This document shows, piece after piece, positions 32,307 to 44,126 of a DNA stretch of 64,000 nucleotides. Within the stretch, counting starts at the first letter, position 1. Each line of letters starts with the position of its first letter. The stretch spans positions 1,804,775 through 1,868,774 of the forward strand of contig CM075104.1 in assembly GCA_037576195.1 (NCBI GenBank), written 5' to 3'. Position numbers and translations under genes: made by a program. The notes beneath the pieces were generated by a model. The model did no database searches, was not told the origin of the DNA, and saw only the letters and a program-made list of their open reading frames with translations. Source of the DNA: Phytoseiulus persimilis (taxonomy: Eukaryota; Arthropoda; Arachnida; Mesostigmata; Phytoseiidae).

Positions 32307-34890
32307 TCACGTCTGGCCTGCCGGGGGTTCAGCCTGGCCCGTAGAGACTGTCGTTCTTTGCCGGATGAGCGCGTCCTTCTTCTTGAGGATACATGCTATT
32401 TTACGGCTTATTTTGTTCCACTCTTCCTCCGATTCAAGCATCTTCTTAACCAACTCCGGCCCCGTGGTCGTCCCAAAAGCAACTCTCTGCCCTGCAAAGG
32501 CCGGGCAAACGAACACTGTGTGATGTACGTCGTCTTCTTCCGCGCTGTCACAGTTCACGCATGTCGGGCTCTGTCTCTCCCTGATGAAGTGTAGATACTT
32601 CTCGAGGTTGCCGTGGCCCGTGAATAACTGTGACGTGTAGTAGATAACTCGCCGAAATCTCTCTCGCACCATCTCTTGACATCTGGTATGCATGAGTGGG
32701 TCCATCTTCCCGTGGTTGCAGCGTTCCAGGCACGTTGCCACTTCGTGTAGCTTTCTTCTTTCATGTCTTCTTCCGAACGAGCTTCTTCGTCGTCGGTGTC
32801 GGAATCGTATGGCCGGTCCCTGATCCTCGAGGCCCTGTACAGCTCGGTTCTTTCCTCTGCGAGGATCGGCCATGGGAGTGTCCGTGCCAGAGCCAAGACC
32901 GCTGCAGTGGAGACCGTGCGGTAACAGCGACTTATTCTGATGGCCGTGAGTCTCTGTGCTTTTTCGAGCATGTCTCTATTTTTCTGCAGTCTTAATGCCG
33001 TAGGTGCCCACACTGGCGCTGCGTACAAGGCGATTGACTGTGCTACCGTAGCCAGGACTCGCCGCTGAGCCTCCGTCGCTCCGTATGTGCGGGGTAGGAT
33101 CTTTCCTATGTCCGTGGCGGCTTTTGTTGCGCGCTGTGCGACACACTTGATATGTTCCACGCCTGTTGCTTCTGCCTGAAGTCTCACACCTAGGTATCTC
33201 GCTGAGCGACTTATAGTCACCGGGTGTCCTTCGACTAGGACCCGTAGAAGTCTCTCCTTTCTTCCTTTGAGCAGCATCACAGATTCGGTTTTTTCTGAGG
33301 CAAGAGAGAGTAGGTTTTCCCTCATCCATGCCGATATACTGTCCAGTGCGTCTTGTGTGATCTCCTCAAGTTCTTGGATCGACTTGGCAACGGTTATGAG
33401 TGCTAAATCATCGGCATAGGCTATTGTGGATGCTCCCTCTGGCAGTCGTATGCGAAGTACGTCATCGTAACCAATATTCCAGCGGGTCGGCCCTAGTACT
33501 GAGCCCTGGGGAACCCCGGCGGACATCTGATGTTTCGTTCCCTCTTCGTCGATCACATAGCGTGCTTGAAGATAAGAGCCGATTATTCTCCGCAGGTAAG
33601 GTGACACACCTCTCCTCTTCAGACTGTCAAGGATTACGCTCCACTCTATGGAGTTAAAAGCATTCTTATCGACCAATAGGACGATGAGGCATCTGTTTCT
33701 TCGCTGCCACGGTCTTTTCTTTTCCTCCAGGACGATTGACATTACTCTCTCAATCGCCGACATGGTCGAGCGCCCCAGTCTGAAACCGAATTGGCTTTCG
33801 GACAGTCTATCCTCCTCTTCTAGTTCGTTTTGCAGTCTTCGGTTAATGACGATCTCCACTCCCTTCGCCAGAGTACGGAGGAGGCAAATCGGCCGAAATG
33901 CATCCTTTTTGCCGGGCTTTGGGATGAGAACAAGATTCGCCGTTTTCCATGATTGGGGGAAAACGCCGCTTTGCAAGATACTCTCCACCAGCTCGCCCAC
34001 AATTCCGGGCCACCGCGAGAAGAGAATCTTTGTGATTTCTGGCGGAATCCCGTCCGGACCCGGGGCCTTGCCCGCTGCGATTCTTTCTGCAGCTGCAGTA
34101 ACTTCGCTTCGTAGGACGGGCGGAACTTCTGTCTCCTGGAATAGTTGGTTGACAGCTACGTGGATCTTTTCCGTCGGGGTCTTCAATCTTTTCTGTCCTA
34201 ATTTTCCGCGAACAATCTTATAGGGAAGTCCCCAGATATCTTCGCGCGAGTTCTCGCCAGCTTGCTTTCTTCGCGTTCAGGATTCCTATGTGGAGTTTTC
34301 GCTTGGCCTCGCAGTAGTTTCTCCGGTACGCGTCTGTCGTCTCGGGTTCTGCGGTCGCGGTTCTTCTCGATCGTGTGAAGCTCCTTCTTGCTCTAATGCA
34401 CTCCCTTCTGAGGCGAGACACCTCCTCTGTCCACCAGTACGAGGGTTTCTTCTCACGCAAATGTGGGGAGATCCGGGGGAGCGCCTCGGAGCATGCTTCT
34501 TTGAGCATGTCGCTGATGATATGTTCATCAATTGGTAAGTCCATCTCTCGGATTTCTTTGCATTTACGATCGATATGCGTAAGGAGGGTCTCGCGGTTCA
34601 AATTCCTCGCAGTGAACCTTCGGCCCTGCTCATCAGGCTTCTTTGTCATGGTCAACTAAAGGTTGTATTCTATATACAGGTGGTCGCTCATAGACTCCAG
34701 ATCATCCCTGACCCTCCATCCCGTTATGTCGGTTGGAGCCGTTGTTGCGAGTAAGTCTATGAACGAGCATGATTGTCCCCTGCTGAGGGTCGGGATTTTT
34801 CCGTCATTGATGATGAAGAGTCCGCTTCTTGCAAACATCTCCTCGAGCTCCCTTCCTCTGGTGTCTGTTTCTGTGCCGCCCCTAGAGTTG
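32307..34890 (-). pseudogene. R1/Jockey-type non-LTR retrotransposon ORF2, 5'-truncated
   Basis: Minus strand. The C-terminal end of the endonuclease is at 34838-34656 (SDHLYIEYNL), the linker typical of this group at 34655-34218 (KPSYWWTEEVSRLRRECI), and RT at 34186 to about 33000. RT motifs include GKAPGPDGIPPEI, FRPICLL, SQFGFRLGRST, LVDKNAFNSIEW, GVPQGSVLGP and the catalytic AYADDLALI. The C-terminal part includes a CCHC knuckle (CVNCDSAEEDDVHHTVFVC) in the frame 32873-32307, shifted relative to the RT frame near 32700. The RT frame is open for 543 codons. There is also a frame break around 34200. It begins inside the endonuclease, so it arrived as a truncated copy, and the frame breaks make it inactive. 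Confidence 0.88.
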
Positions 34891-34894
34891 GTTT

Positions 34895-35660
34895 TCCGTT
34901 GAACAGAAAACAGAAATTAGATTTTCTGTTTCCTGTTAGCGGAAAACAGGAATTCGTCCCAGGGGATTGATGGCCCGCTATTCATCAGACGCGGAGCAGA
35001 TGGTTTGACGCGATGCGGAGGACCGTCTAACGCGACGCAACCCCCGCCGCTCGCCTACTAGACGCATGAGGCGGGGAACTGATTTCTGTTTTCTGTGAAC
35101 AGAAATTCGTGTCAGAGGATTGATCGGTCGCGATCCATCAGTCGCGTCAGAGACGCGAATACATGATGTGACGCGGCGAGGAAGATCGTCTCACGCGATG
35201 CGACGCCTGCCCGCCTGACACTCGCGAGCTTTCAAGACGCCTGGGGGAGAAAGTAAATTCCTGTTTTCCGTTAACAGGAAATGGTATGGTCCAATGTTTC
35301 GTCCAAAAATTCGTCTCAGAGCATCGATCGGCCGGGATTCATCAGTCGCGTCAGAGACGCGAAGGTATGATGCGGCAAGACGCGGGGGGGACGCGACGTG
35401 ACGCCTGCCACTCGCGAGCTTCCAAGACGCTCTAGGAAGAAACTGGATCTCTGTTTTTCGTTGAAATCCGTCTTGTGGATTCGACGGGCCGCATTCGGCG
35501 GCTAATTGAACGCGTCGGAAACGCATCTGACGCGACGCGACCGCCGCTCGCTTCTGAAACGCCTGCGGCAGTTACAGTATTTCTGTTTTCCGTTAGCAGG
35601 AATTATGCTCGGAGAATCGTTGGGCCGCGATTCTCGATTCATCAGACGCCCACATTTCTC
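34895..35660 (+). repeat. GC-rich tandem repeat, ~170-190 bp unit, about 4 copies
   Basis: Each unit has a TTTCTGTTTTCCGTTAACAG block (often with its reverse complement, making TTTTCTGTT...AACAGAAA hairpins), then ATTGATCGGCCGCGATTCATC-like, GTCGCGTCAGAGACGCG and GACGCGACGCG-like blocks. Copies start near 34895, 35085, 35265, 35450 and 35580 (the last is partial). It begins immediately upstream of the truncated R1 element and stops before the hAT. CpG density is much higher than in the neighbours. Confidence 0.75.
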
Positions 35661-35949
35661 GTTCCATCCCACATTATAAATCAAGATATCAAGAAATCAT
35701 GGAACGATAGATATCGAATGACGATAGTTCTTGAAAGATTGAATGAGTGATTGAGATCATTGATATATTGAGACTGATTTATTGGATATTGTGATACAGA
35801 TTTACTTAATATATTATGACTGACTCGAATGATATTTTATGCCAAAGTTGGTGGACACATACGATAAGACATATGAAGTGACATGGAGCTCAATATTCAA
35901 CATCTACTGCATCTACTTCGATGTCGTTTATATCGATGATCACCCGCGC
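35661..35949. other. AT-rich spacer
   Basis: Contains many AT-rich ATATC/GATAT words (35690-35900). It probably includes the 3' flank of the hAT element. No gene seen. Confidence 0.4.
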
Positions 35950-36975
35950 TCATTCCTCATCCGTGGTGTCGCTCTCGTCTTCGTTATTGTTCTTCAAGCC
36001 TTTCGCCTTGAGGTATTCTTCCCAGGGCTTTTCCTTAGAATAATAGTTCTTCAAAAAGAGGTAATTCACAAACCTATCGTCGCTTTGCCGCTCCTGGTTG
36101 TACCGACGTGCGAGCCGCGCCTTGCTGAAGGCTCGCTCGGAGGGTACACTGGTGGGTTGGATAACACCCATCGTCTTGTGGATCTCTTGTGGGAACGCTT
36201 TCTTGCCTTCCTGATGACGTTCCATAAGAGCCTCGGGCGAAGCGTTCTCACCGCAGCGTCCGTCAACCTTCTCGTCCTCGTCTCGATGTTTCAGGTCCTC
36301 GAAACGATCGCCTGTTAGGGGCATGGGCGCGCTGGGATGAGTCCCGCGAGATCGCAAGAATACCGCGATCTCGTCCTTGATGTCGCCGCAGGCCGCGAAC
36401 GAGCTGATGATGGAATCGCCGTAATCAATGACCAATTCCTCTGTGGCTTCTCCGAGCCAATTGTCGATATCGGTTCTTCCGTCCCTCTTGCGGAGATAGC
36501 GCGCGAGTCGCGAAGCGACTCCTCGCCGCTGCAGAATTCGATAGCACATATTCCGATACAGCCGTGAGCTGAATTCTGATCCGATTCCTTTGAGGCTTTC
36601 AAGCATCATCTGCAAAACAAAATTAGCTCCGCTAGTCCCGCGTGCATCCCAGACGGGGATCTATCGCATCTCTTGAGTACCATAGCGCAAAACCCGCCCT
36701 GGACTCAACTCACCTCGAGCGCGATGTCCGCCATGCGCAGCGTGATATCGCCTTCCGACAGCCGTTTAGATGCGATCTCGACGTGGGCTAGGCATTCCAC
36801 GATGCCTTCAATCCGGTGGAACTCTTCTTCGGTGATGGGGAAAGTGCCCCTCTTCCGCGCCTGGCTATAAAACCGCGATAGGGCGCTTTTCAGAACAACG
36901 AAGTTCTTGAGCATGTGCTGAGTAGAATTCCAACGCGTCCGGACATCGAGAGCCAACTTCAGAGAGAAATCGCGA
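35950..36975 (-). pseudogene. hAT transposase, C-terminal exons
   Basis: Minus strand. A frame at about 36975-36710 carries KLALDVRTRWNSTQHML (the RW motif of hAT transposases) and ends at ADIALE followed by a GTGAGT donor. After an intron of about 90 bases the frame at 36615-35950 continues with RILQRRGVASRLARYL, an acidic linker, and the dimerisation block VIQPTSVPSERAFSKA. The acceptor is CAG near 36610. Everything upstream of the RW block, including the first catalytic Asp and zinc finger, has been replaced by Copia sequence on the opposite strand. It is related to, but distinct from, the hAT at 44-46 kb. Confidence 0.83.
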
Positions 36976-37223
36976 AGTACGAAGGTACCCCTACGCTCTT
37001 CGTTGATAATGCTGGTGCCGTACGTCTCTCGGAAAATCCAGAGTTTCACAGGAGAACGAAGCATATAGGGATCCGTCACTTCTTCGTTAGAGAAAAAGTT
37101 CTCGAGAAGGAAATAATAGTGCTTCCAATTCCCACGGAAAGACAAGTCGCCGATATCTTGACCAAGCCGCTTGAGAGGATTAGACACAATTATCTGTGTA
37201 AACTCATGGGAATGTCCTGAGAA
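36960..37223 (+). pseudogene. Copia RNase H C-terminal fragment
   Basis: The plus frame contains TPTLFVDNAGAVRLSENPEF, then HRRTKHIGIRHFFVRE, then TERQVADILTKPLER, the standard C-terminal end of Copia pol, and stops at 37220. The overlap with the hAT frame at 36915-36975 is in antisense. The actual junction is near 36975. Confidence 0.85.
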
Positions 37224-37266
37224 CATCATTCTCCCTCTGCATTTTGAACCAAACAACAGGGGGAAG

Positions 37267-37455
37267 TGTCGAAGTCACTGTTGTAGGATAACGACTAATG
37301 TCACCACGTCGCCTATAAAAGTCAGGCGTCGAATAAAAAGCGGATGATTTTATCTCGGGTAGATAACGACGCTAGTGAGTTGTCATTGGCTAGTCTTCAA
37401 TTTAGTGGTTCCGTTGCATATCTCTAATAGAACCAACCGCAGCCACCGAAAAAAT
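37267..37455 (+). mobile_element. Copia 3' LTR (start clear, end approximate)
   Basis: A purine-rich AACAGGGGGAAG (37255-37266) is followed by TGTCGAAGTCAC at 37267, 44 bases after the pol stop. It contains TATAAAA (37314-37320) and AATAAA (37332-37337). The 3' border is uncertain. This is a different Copia family from those at 1.8 kb and 29 kb. Confidence 0.65.
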
Positions 37456-38408
37456 ACGTTCGATCACTTTTTCTTAGTCAGTGTGTGGCTACCATAATTT
37501 CTTGTGCGATTGGCTGCGTTGCTTCGGAGACTCCGAATCAAAACAAGTATACTGAAATTTCCGGCAGGGTTCCAGCGACCTGGTTCATCCATCTGGACTA
37601 TGTGTCGCGATTTTCGAATGAGCGAGGTCGCGAATAACGAAGCGCGAATAAGTAAGGGAAGACTGTAGCTCTTACGTGAGTCTTCCGCCAACGGTCAAAC
37701 CTCGGAGTTCGGCTACTCGGGGGAACGGGAGAGGGGCAGTACCGAGATCAACATTTCATAAAGCGGGTCAACATCACTGCCGTGAAATCACGGACTGGAA
37801 ATGGAGTTTCCTCACTACGGTTGTATAGCGACGAATCCAGTTCGATTGAAAGCCCCTCCCCTCCATGATTTTTCCTTCACGAAACGGATTCCGAGGGAAT
37901 GACCTGGAACCATGGTGAACGGCCGAGAAGTCTATCGTTCTCCTCATCTGATTTCCTTGTTTCAACCTGCTATGATGGAACCCCAAGTTCTATTTCCCTC
38001 CACACTCTGATGGGGGGTGTGAGGGCACTGGGCTCGGAGGGCTCCAAAAATACGCCTCACCGTACATTCAACGCAACTTGATTCCTTCGGAAGATTGGAA
38101 CGAGTGTCGTATTATACCAGGAACGTTCCTCGAGCGGGTCTTAGAGATCTCTCTCGGAACGCAGCGATCTTCGGAATAAGGAACCCGAGAACTATCGGAG
38201 TTCTATTCACTGTGCTGCCATAGGACTCGACCCCGAAGATCATCGGAATAAGGAACCCGAGAATTCTTTCAGTTCTGTTCGCGACGGCGAAGCTTCGTCC
38301 TCGAGATGGCCGCTCCGGAGACGTGCCGAGAAACGCATGCATCCATTTGCGCGTGCAGAGCGGAAACGTGCGATAAACAAGCAGCGCTGTTAGCTTATAG
38401 AGTCCAGC
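37456..38408. other. No gene recognised
   Basis: Contains a short direct duplication (CGGAATAAGGAACCCGAGAA at about 38172 and 38244) but no convincing frame. Confidence 0.4.
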
Positions 38409-38688
38409 TCGGCTCGTTGGCCGTGTGGCATAAACCAACGCCTCAGGTGCCACGCTAAGCTAGCAATCGCGGGCTCGATCCCCGGCCGACAACAAAGATT
38501 TCTTATGTGGTAAAAAGAGGATTTAATTTGTATCAGAAATAAATCTGAACCATCTTAAGACCCAAGCCCACCGCCCGCAATGGGATTTGCGAGGCGATAG
38601 GGAGTGTTACTGAAGCAATACTTAATGTGATTCCGGGACACTCCTGAGGGCTGGCTGAGAGGTTCAGCCGGAAAACAAAAAAAAAAGA
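38409..38688 (+). mobile_element. tRNA-derived SINE, copy 1
   Basis: A tRNA-like head has box A (TGGCCGTGTGG, 38418-38428) and box B (GGCTCGATCCC, 38472-38482). The spacing fits a class II (Leu/Ser-like) tRNA with a long variable arm, and a GCCGACA-type acceptor end follows. A tRNA-unrelated body of about 190 bases ends in an A-rich tail (AAAACAAAAAAAAAAG). The tail runs directly into the 45-bp minisatellite. Confidence 0.7.
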
Positions 38689-39826
38689 TTGGTCTCGGAA
38701 TCACCCCTCCAGAGTTGGAAAGTAATGTCTAGATTGGTCTCGGAATCACCCCTCCAGAGTTGGAAAGTAATGGCTAGATTGGTCTCGGAATCACCCCCCC
38801 CCCCCAGAGTTGGGAAGTAATGGCCAGATTGGTCTCGGAATCACCCCTCCAGAGTTGGAAAGTAATGGCTAGATTGGTCTCGGGATCACCCCTCCAGAGT
38901 TGGAAAGTAATGGCTAGATTGGTCTCGGAATCACCCCTCCAGAGTTGGAAAGTAATGGCTAGATTGGTCTCGGAATCACCCCTCCAGAGTTGGAAAGTAA
39001 TGGCCAGATTGGTCTCGGAATCACCCCTCCAGAGTTCCAAACTAATGGCTAGATTGGTCTCGAAATCACCCCTCCAGAGTTGGAAAGTAATGGCCAGATT
39101 GGTCTCGGAATCACCCCTCCAGAGTTGGAAAGGAATGGCCAGATTGGTCTCGTAATCACCTCTCCAGAGTTGGGAAGGAATGGCTAGATTGGTCTCGGAA
39201 TCACCCCCCCAGAGCTGGAAAGTATTGGCTAGATTGGTCTCGGAATCACCCCTCCAGAGTTGGGAAGTAATGGCTAGATTGGTCTCGGAATCACCCCTCC
39301 AGAGTTAGAAAGTAATGGCTAGATTGGTCTCGGAATCACCCCCCCCAGAGTTGGAAAGTAATGGCCAGATTGGTCTCGGAATCACCCCTTCAGAGTTGGA
39401 AAGTAATGGCTACATTGGTCTCGGGATCACCCCTCCAGAGTTGGAAAGTATTGGCTAGATTGGTCTCGGAATCATCCCTCCAGAGTTGGAAAGTAATGGC
39501 TAGATTGGTCTCGGAATCACCCCTCCAGAGTTGGAAAGTAATGGCCAGATTGGTCTCGGAATCACCCCTCAAGTTGGAAAGTAATGGCTAGATTGGTCTC
39601 GGAATCACCCCTCCAGAGTTGGAAAGTAATGGCCAGATTGGTCTCGGAATCACCCCTCCAGAGTTGGAAAGGAATGGCCAGATTGGTCTCGTAACCACCT
39701 CTCCAGAGTTGGGAAGGAATGGCTAGATTGGTCTCGGAATCACCCCCCAGAGTTGGAAAGTAATGGCTAGATTGGTCTCGGAATCACCCCTCCAGAGTTG
39801 GAAAGTAATGGCTAGATTGGTCTCGG
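38689..39826 (+). repeat. 45-bp minisatellite array after SINE copy 1
   Basis: About 25 units, GATTGGTCTCGGAATCACCC then CTCCAGAGTTGGAAAGTAATGG-type, with frequent C-homopolymer length changes (e.g. near 38800) that shift the frame. It ends abruptly in GTCTCGGACCCC at the second SINE. Confidence 0.93.
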
Positions 39827-40087
39827 ACCCCGCTCGCTGGCCGGGTGGTATAAACCAACACTGGGTGCCACGCTAAGCTAGCAATCGCGGGACAGAAATT
39901 TCTTATGTGGTAAAAAGAGGATTTAATTTATATCAGAATTGAATCTGAACCATCTTTAGACCCAAGCCCACCGCCCGCAATGGGATTTGCGAGGCGATAG
40001 GGAGTGTTACTGAAGCAATACTCAATGTGATTCCGGGACACTCCTGAGGGCTGGCTGAGAGGTTCAGCCGGAAAACAGAAAAAAAAG
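39827..40087 (+). mobile_element. tRNA-derived SINE, copy 2
   Basis: About 95% similar to copy 1 over the body and tail. Box A is TGGCCGGGTGG. The box B region is deleted (GCGGGACAGAAATTTC), so this copy could not be transcribed from its own promoter. It again ends in an A tail fused to the 45-bp array. Confidence 0.7.
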
Positions 40088-41089
40088 ATTGGTCTCGGAA
40101 TCACCCCTCCAGAGTTGGAAAGTAATGGCCAGATTGGTCTCGGAATCAACCCTCCAGAGTTGGAAAGTAATGGCCAGATTGGTCTCGGAATCACCCCTCC
40201 AGAGTTCCAAACTAATGGCTAGATTGGTCTCGAAATCACCCCTCCAGAGTTGGAAAGTAATGGCCAGATTGGTCTCGGGATCACCCCTCCAGAGTTGGAA
40301 AGGAATGGCCAGATTGGTCTCGTAATCACCTCTCCAGAGTTGGGAAGGAATGGCTAGATTGGTCTCGGAATCACCCCCCCAGAGTTGGAAAGTAATGGCT
40401 AGATTGGTCTCGGAATCACCCCTCCAGAGTTGGAAAGTAATGGCTAGATTGGTCTCGGAATCACCCCTCCAGAGTTGGAAAGTAATGGCTAGATTGGTCT
40501 CGGAATCACCCCCCCAGAGTAGGAAAGTAATGGCCAGATTGGTCTCGGAATCACCCCTCCAGAGTTGGAAAGTAATGGCTAGATTGGTCTCGGGATCACC
40601 CCTCCAGAGTTGGAAAGTAATGGCTAGATTGGTCTCGGAATCACCCCTTCAGAGTTGGAAAGTAATCGCTAGATTGGTCTCGGAATCACCCCTCCAGAGT
40701 TGGAAAGTAATGGCCAGATTGGTCTCGGAATCACCCCTCCAGAGTTGGAAAGTAATGGCTAGATTGGTCTCGGAATCAGCCCTCCAGAGTTGGAAAGTAA
40801 TGGCTAGATTGGACTCGGAATCACCCCTCCAGAGTTGGAAAGTAATGGCTAGATTGGTCTCGGGATCACCCCTCCAGAGTTCCAAACTAATGGCTAGATT
40901 GGTCTCGAAATCACCCCTCCAGAGTTGGAAAGTAATNNNNNNNNNNNNNNNNNNNNNNNNNNNNNNNNNNNNNNNNNNNNNNNNNNNNNNNNNNNNNNNN
41001 NNNNNNNNNNNNNNNNNNNNNNNNNNNNNNNNNNNNNNNNNNNNNNNNNNNNNNNNNNNNNNNNNNNNNNNNNNNNNNNNNNNNNNNNN
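40088..41089 (+). repeat. 45-bp minisatellite after SINE copy 2, ending in an assembly gap
   Basis: Same unit as 38689-39826. The order of variant units near 40200-40380 repeats that near 39030-39200. Bases 40937-41089 are 153 Ns, a gap whose true length is unknown. Confidence 0.93.
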
Positions 41090-41808
41090 GGAGTCCGGAG
41101 GAGTTTGATTTCTGTTGGCGCAAATCTCCTTATCACAAACCCGACTGAAATGTTGAACGCTCTAAATCACTGCTCGAAACAGACCCTCATTGATATAGCG
41201 GAGCGGAATCACACATTCAAAAGGCCCCAGACTGGTTCCAGCCTGACCCCGAAACAATCAAACCACATCCGTTTGAGCCGTTCTGGAGAAAAGCCGTGAA
41301 ATCCCATAGACAACGGCATTCACTTCCTTAGGGCATCGACAGACGACCACCCGTCTGATCGTCTGCCTGTATTCTGTTATTTGATTATATTTCGACCCGA
41401 CGGCGTGCTCGGTGCGCGACGTTCGAAGTCAGCTAAACATTCGTGAAACCGTGAGTTTCGTTGAAATTGATCGTATTCCTGGCGAAGCTCTCTCTCGGCT
41501 CGTTAACTCGACGATCTAGCAACTATTCGTGGATCGGAGATACTGTGCATATCCATATCTTACATAATCCTGAGCTTGTTAGGGCATTGCCATAATGGGC
41601 CTGGTCCTGGCTCGAGGCCATATCACGGGGATTTCGTGCTCGCTCAAGTTGTGTCCTTGTGTCCCGACCTCTACAGACTACATTCAGCACTGGGAATCAT
41701 CAGAGTACGCGTTATTTCGAGCGTTTCCAGTAGCTGAAGGCTCCCAGCTTCCGCTGAAAAGCTCGCCCGAGGGAATTCTCCGATCGATTGTTTTTCCCAT
41801 CGTTTTGC
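41090..41808. other. No gene recognised
   Basis: Plus-strand frames here have no family signature. Upstream exons of the hAT-type gene at 42.4-46.4 kb may lie here, but none was identified. Confidence 0.35.
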
Positions 41809-42152
41809 TCAAATACAATCGCTCTCGGGCACGTCTCTCATACTCCTTCCAAATGTTACGGATTTCCCTCTCGCATCCAGCGGTTTCGTCCTTATCAAAC
41901 TCGGTCGAAGTTCGATGGTCGCGCGGAGAGCCTCGAGTTTCTGCCTGAGCGATTCTTCATCTCCTTCCGATTTTTTTTCAGATATTATTAACGATAATTC
42001 AGCCGTCATCTCGGCGATTCGTTCATGGTGAGTTCAATGTTCTCCAACCGTGCTGTCGGACTCGGATCTTTCTTGATCTTGTCCATCCACTTTCTCCTAG
42101 CGTCTAAATTTGAAGACTTCGGTCTGGAATATCGCTTCGAATTAGATGGATC
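41809..42152 (-). pseudogene. Coiled-coil frame, unknown, one frame break
   Basis: From an ATG near 42152 on the minus strand, a Lys/Arg/Ser-rich segment (MDPSNSKRYSRPKSS, then LDARRKWMDKIKKDPSPTAR) passes, after a frame change near 42005, into a heptad-like charged helix (MTAELSLIISEKKSEG then ESLRQKLEALRATIEL). The two frames overlap at the break. Composition resembles retroelement Gag or a DNA-binding protein N-terminus, but no family is recognised. Confidence 0.3.
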
Positions 42153-42394
42153 CATCTTCCCAATGGGTCAGGAAACAACTGGTTAGTAACTTTTTGCAGT
42201 AGGTATTAACCTCGTATCCTACAATGTTTGACAGATGCTCAAGCGCAGCAGCCGTGAGTCGTAGTTTGTGTTACTTGACGAAATAAATCATATTTCCTCA
42301 GCCTAGCTCTCTCGGTGATGATGTTCCCTGATGTGGCGTGATGTCGCAGTCCCTCCAGAATCGGCGGCGATCTGAATATCATCCTGCATTTCAG

Positions 42395-43980
42395 AAGCGT
42401 TGAATTGCTCCCACTCCGATGAGGAGAATGCGGCCCCTCGCCCCAGCATCCGCAAGAGGAAACGTAGGACAGCTGGTTGTCTGAAGCGTCGAGGTGAGCA
42501 TTATGATTTGCTGCGGCTCAAAAATCATTTCCATTCTAATTCTTCACTCACTTCACACACTGTTCGATCTGTCCAACATCCGGCACTGGAACTAGCCCGG
42601 GCACTTCTTCCGAGTTTGAGGGTGAGAGTACAGCATCCCAAGATTTCCCTCATGGCTTCTGGAAGTGCAATTATTTCGCCGACCTGCATTCTCCCTGAGC
42701 TGGTGAACTATAATGAAACCCTCATTCCAGAAAACTATCATAGAGGCCAATCGAGCCAGGGAAATGAAACTGAGGTTGCTCTCTCGAGACGAGAGAACAA
42801 GTGCCAACCTCGTCAAGGAACTTCCACGGAGTATAAAGGTGAGAGGACAGGCTCCCAGAATTCCCTCCAAAGCTCCTGAAAGTACAATAATCGCCCCGAT
42901 GTACATGATTCCTCAATAGATGATCTCCAACGAAACCCTCATTTCAGAAAACCCTCATAAAGCCCAATCAAGCGAGGAAACCGAGGCTACTGAGGCAGAG
43001 GCTCCTGCCGAGTGTGTGGGTGAGAACATAGCCTCCCAGAATTTCGTCATAACTCCTTACAGTGCAAAAGTTTCCCCGATGCACATTGTCCCGGAATGGA
43101 TGAAATCTAACGAAACCCTCATTTCAGAAGACTCTCATGGAGACCGAACGAGCGAAGAGAGTAGAAGAAAGAAGCAATGCCAGCCTCGTCAAGGAACTTC
43201 TACGGAGTGTAAAGGTGAGACGACAGCGGACAACCTCCCGGAATTCCCTCAGAAGCTCCTCCAAGGACAATTAATCTCTCGACCTTGATTGTTCTCAAAC
43301 GGATGGGGTCTAATGAAAGCCTTATTCCAGAAAGCTATCGTAGAGGCCAATCGATCGAGGAAATTGAGGAGGATGCCCAGGCTTCTGAGGCAGAGGCTTC
43401 TGCAGAGTATGAGGGTGAGAAGATGGGCCTCACAGGATTTCCTCTATACTTTCCTGAAGTACAATCGTTTTCCCGATGTACATTGTAGCGGAATGGACGA
43501 AATATATGGAAAACCTCATTTCAGAATGCTCTCGTAAACACCAATCGAGTGACGACGATACTTCTTCCCCCCGGTGGAGGACACAACGCCGATCCCGCCC
43601 AGGAACTTCTGATGTTCACAAGAGTGAGGAGACAGCTTTCCACAATTTCTTTAACAGTCTCCGATAGCATAATTGATTGCCCTGTCTGTTCCGAGCGGTC
43701 ATTTCATTGCGCTCTCATGCATGTCATAGACAGATCACTGTTCGAAAAAGAGATGAAAATGAGAGCAAGCAGCAAGGTCCCCTGCCTCTTGATCCTGAGC
43801 GGAGTATTCCCAACGATAGTTCCATTGCAGAAGCTTCTGATAGAGACCGAGGGAGCATCGGCGGAGATGACACGAGCACTGCTCTAACAGGAAACAGGGA
43901 GTCGCGCGAACGGATATCTCCGACGGAAGTGGGGCATGAAGGTGGACAGAGGCGCTCAGGCCGCCCTCCGAAAGTCAAAG
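42395..43980 (+). CDS. Tandem phase-1 exon array of a hAT-type gene
   Basis: Seven exons each follow an AG and precede a GT: 42395-42493, 42731-42838, 42948-43019, 43128-43214, 43331-43414, 43525-43623, 43831-43980. Lengths are 99, 108, 72, 87, 84, 99 and 150, all multiples of three. Every exon starts with AA that completes a GAA codon from the preceding G, so all junctions are phase 1. The middle copies are clearly homologous: E-N/S-Y/P-HRGQSSEE..., with ends like RQGTSTEYK or AEASAEYE. Their introns (108-116 nt) are homologous too (GAAACCCTCATTTCAG acceptors). A degenerate unit lies near 42570-42622. The product would be a Ser/Glu/Arg-rich, probably disordered region. The last exon ends QRRSGRPPKVK, an AT-hook-like motif, and splices in phase to the BED-type exon at 44127. 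Confidence is for splicing structure, not for expression. Confidence 0.72.
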
Positions 43981-44126
43981 GTAAGGCACGAGCGCTGCCT
44001 GAACATCAGCACCCGAAACAAGAGCGCGGTTCCGGGTAATTTTATCTTGTCTCGCATACGATTGAAATAGTCCCTCCAATTTCGTGGTTCGGAATATCAC
44101 GGATTACAGTTTTTCTCCCATTCCAG

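Noticed and set aside
32696..34223. Plus-strand frames opposite the R1-like element
   Set aside because: They are antisense shadows of the reverse transcriptase frame with no own signatures.
38461..38495. A functional tRNA gene
   Set aside because: Box A and box B are recognisable, but the acceptor stem does not pair well, and the sequence continues into a SINE body with an A tail.
43285..43490. Separate small genes inside 42.9-43.9 kb
   Set aside because: These frames read through introns of the tandem exon array. The splice-bounded phase-1 exons explain the sequence better.
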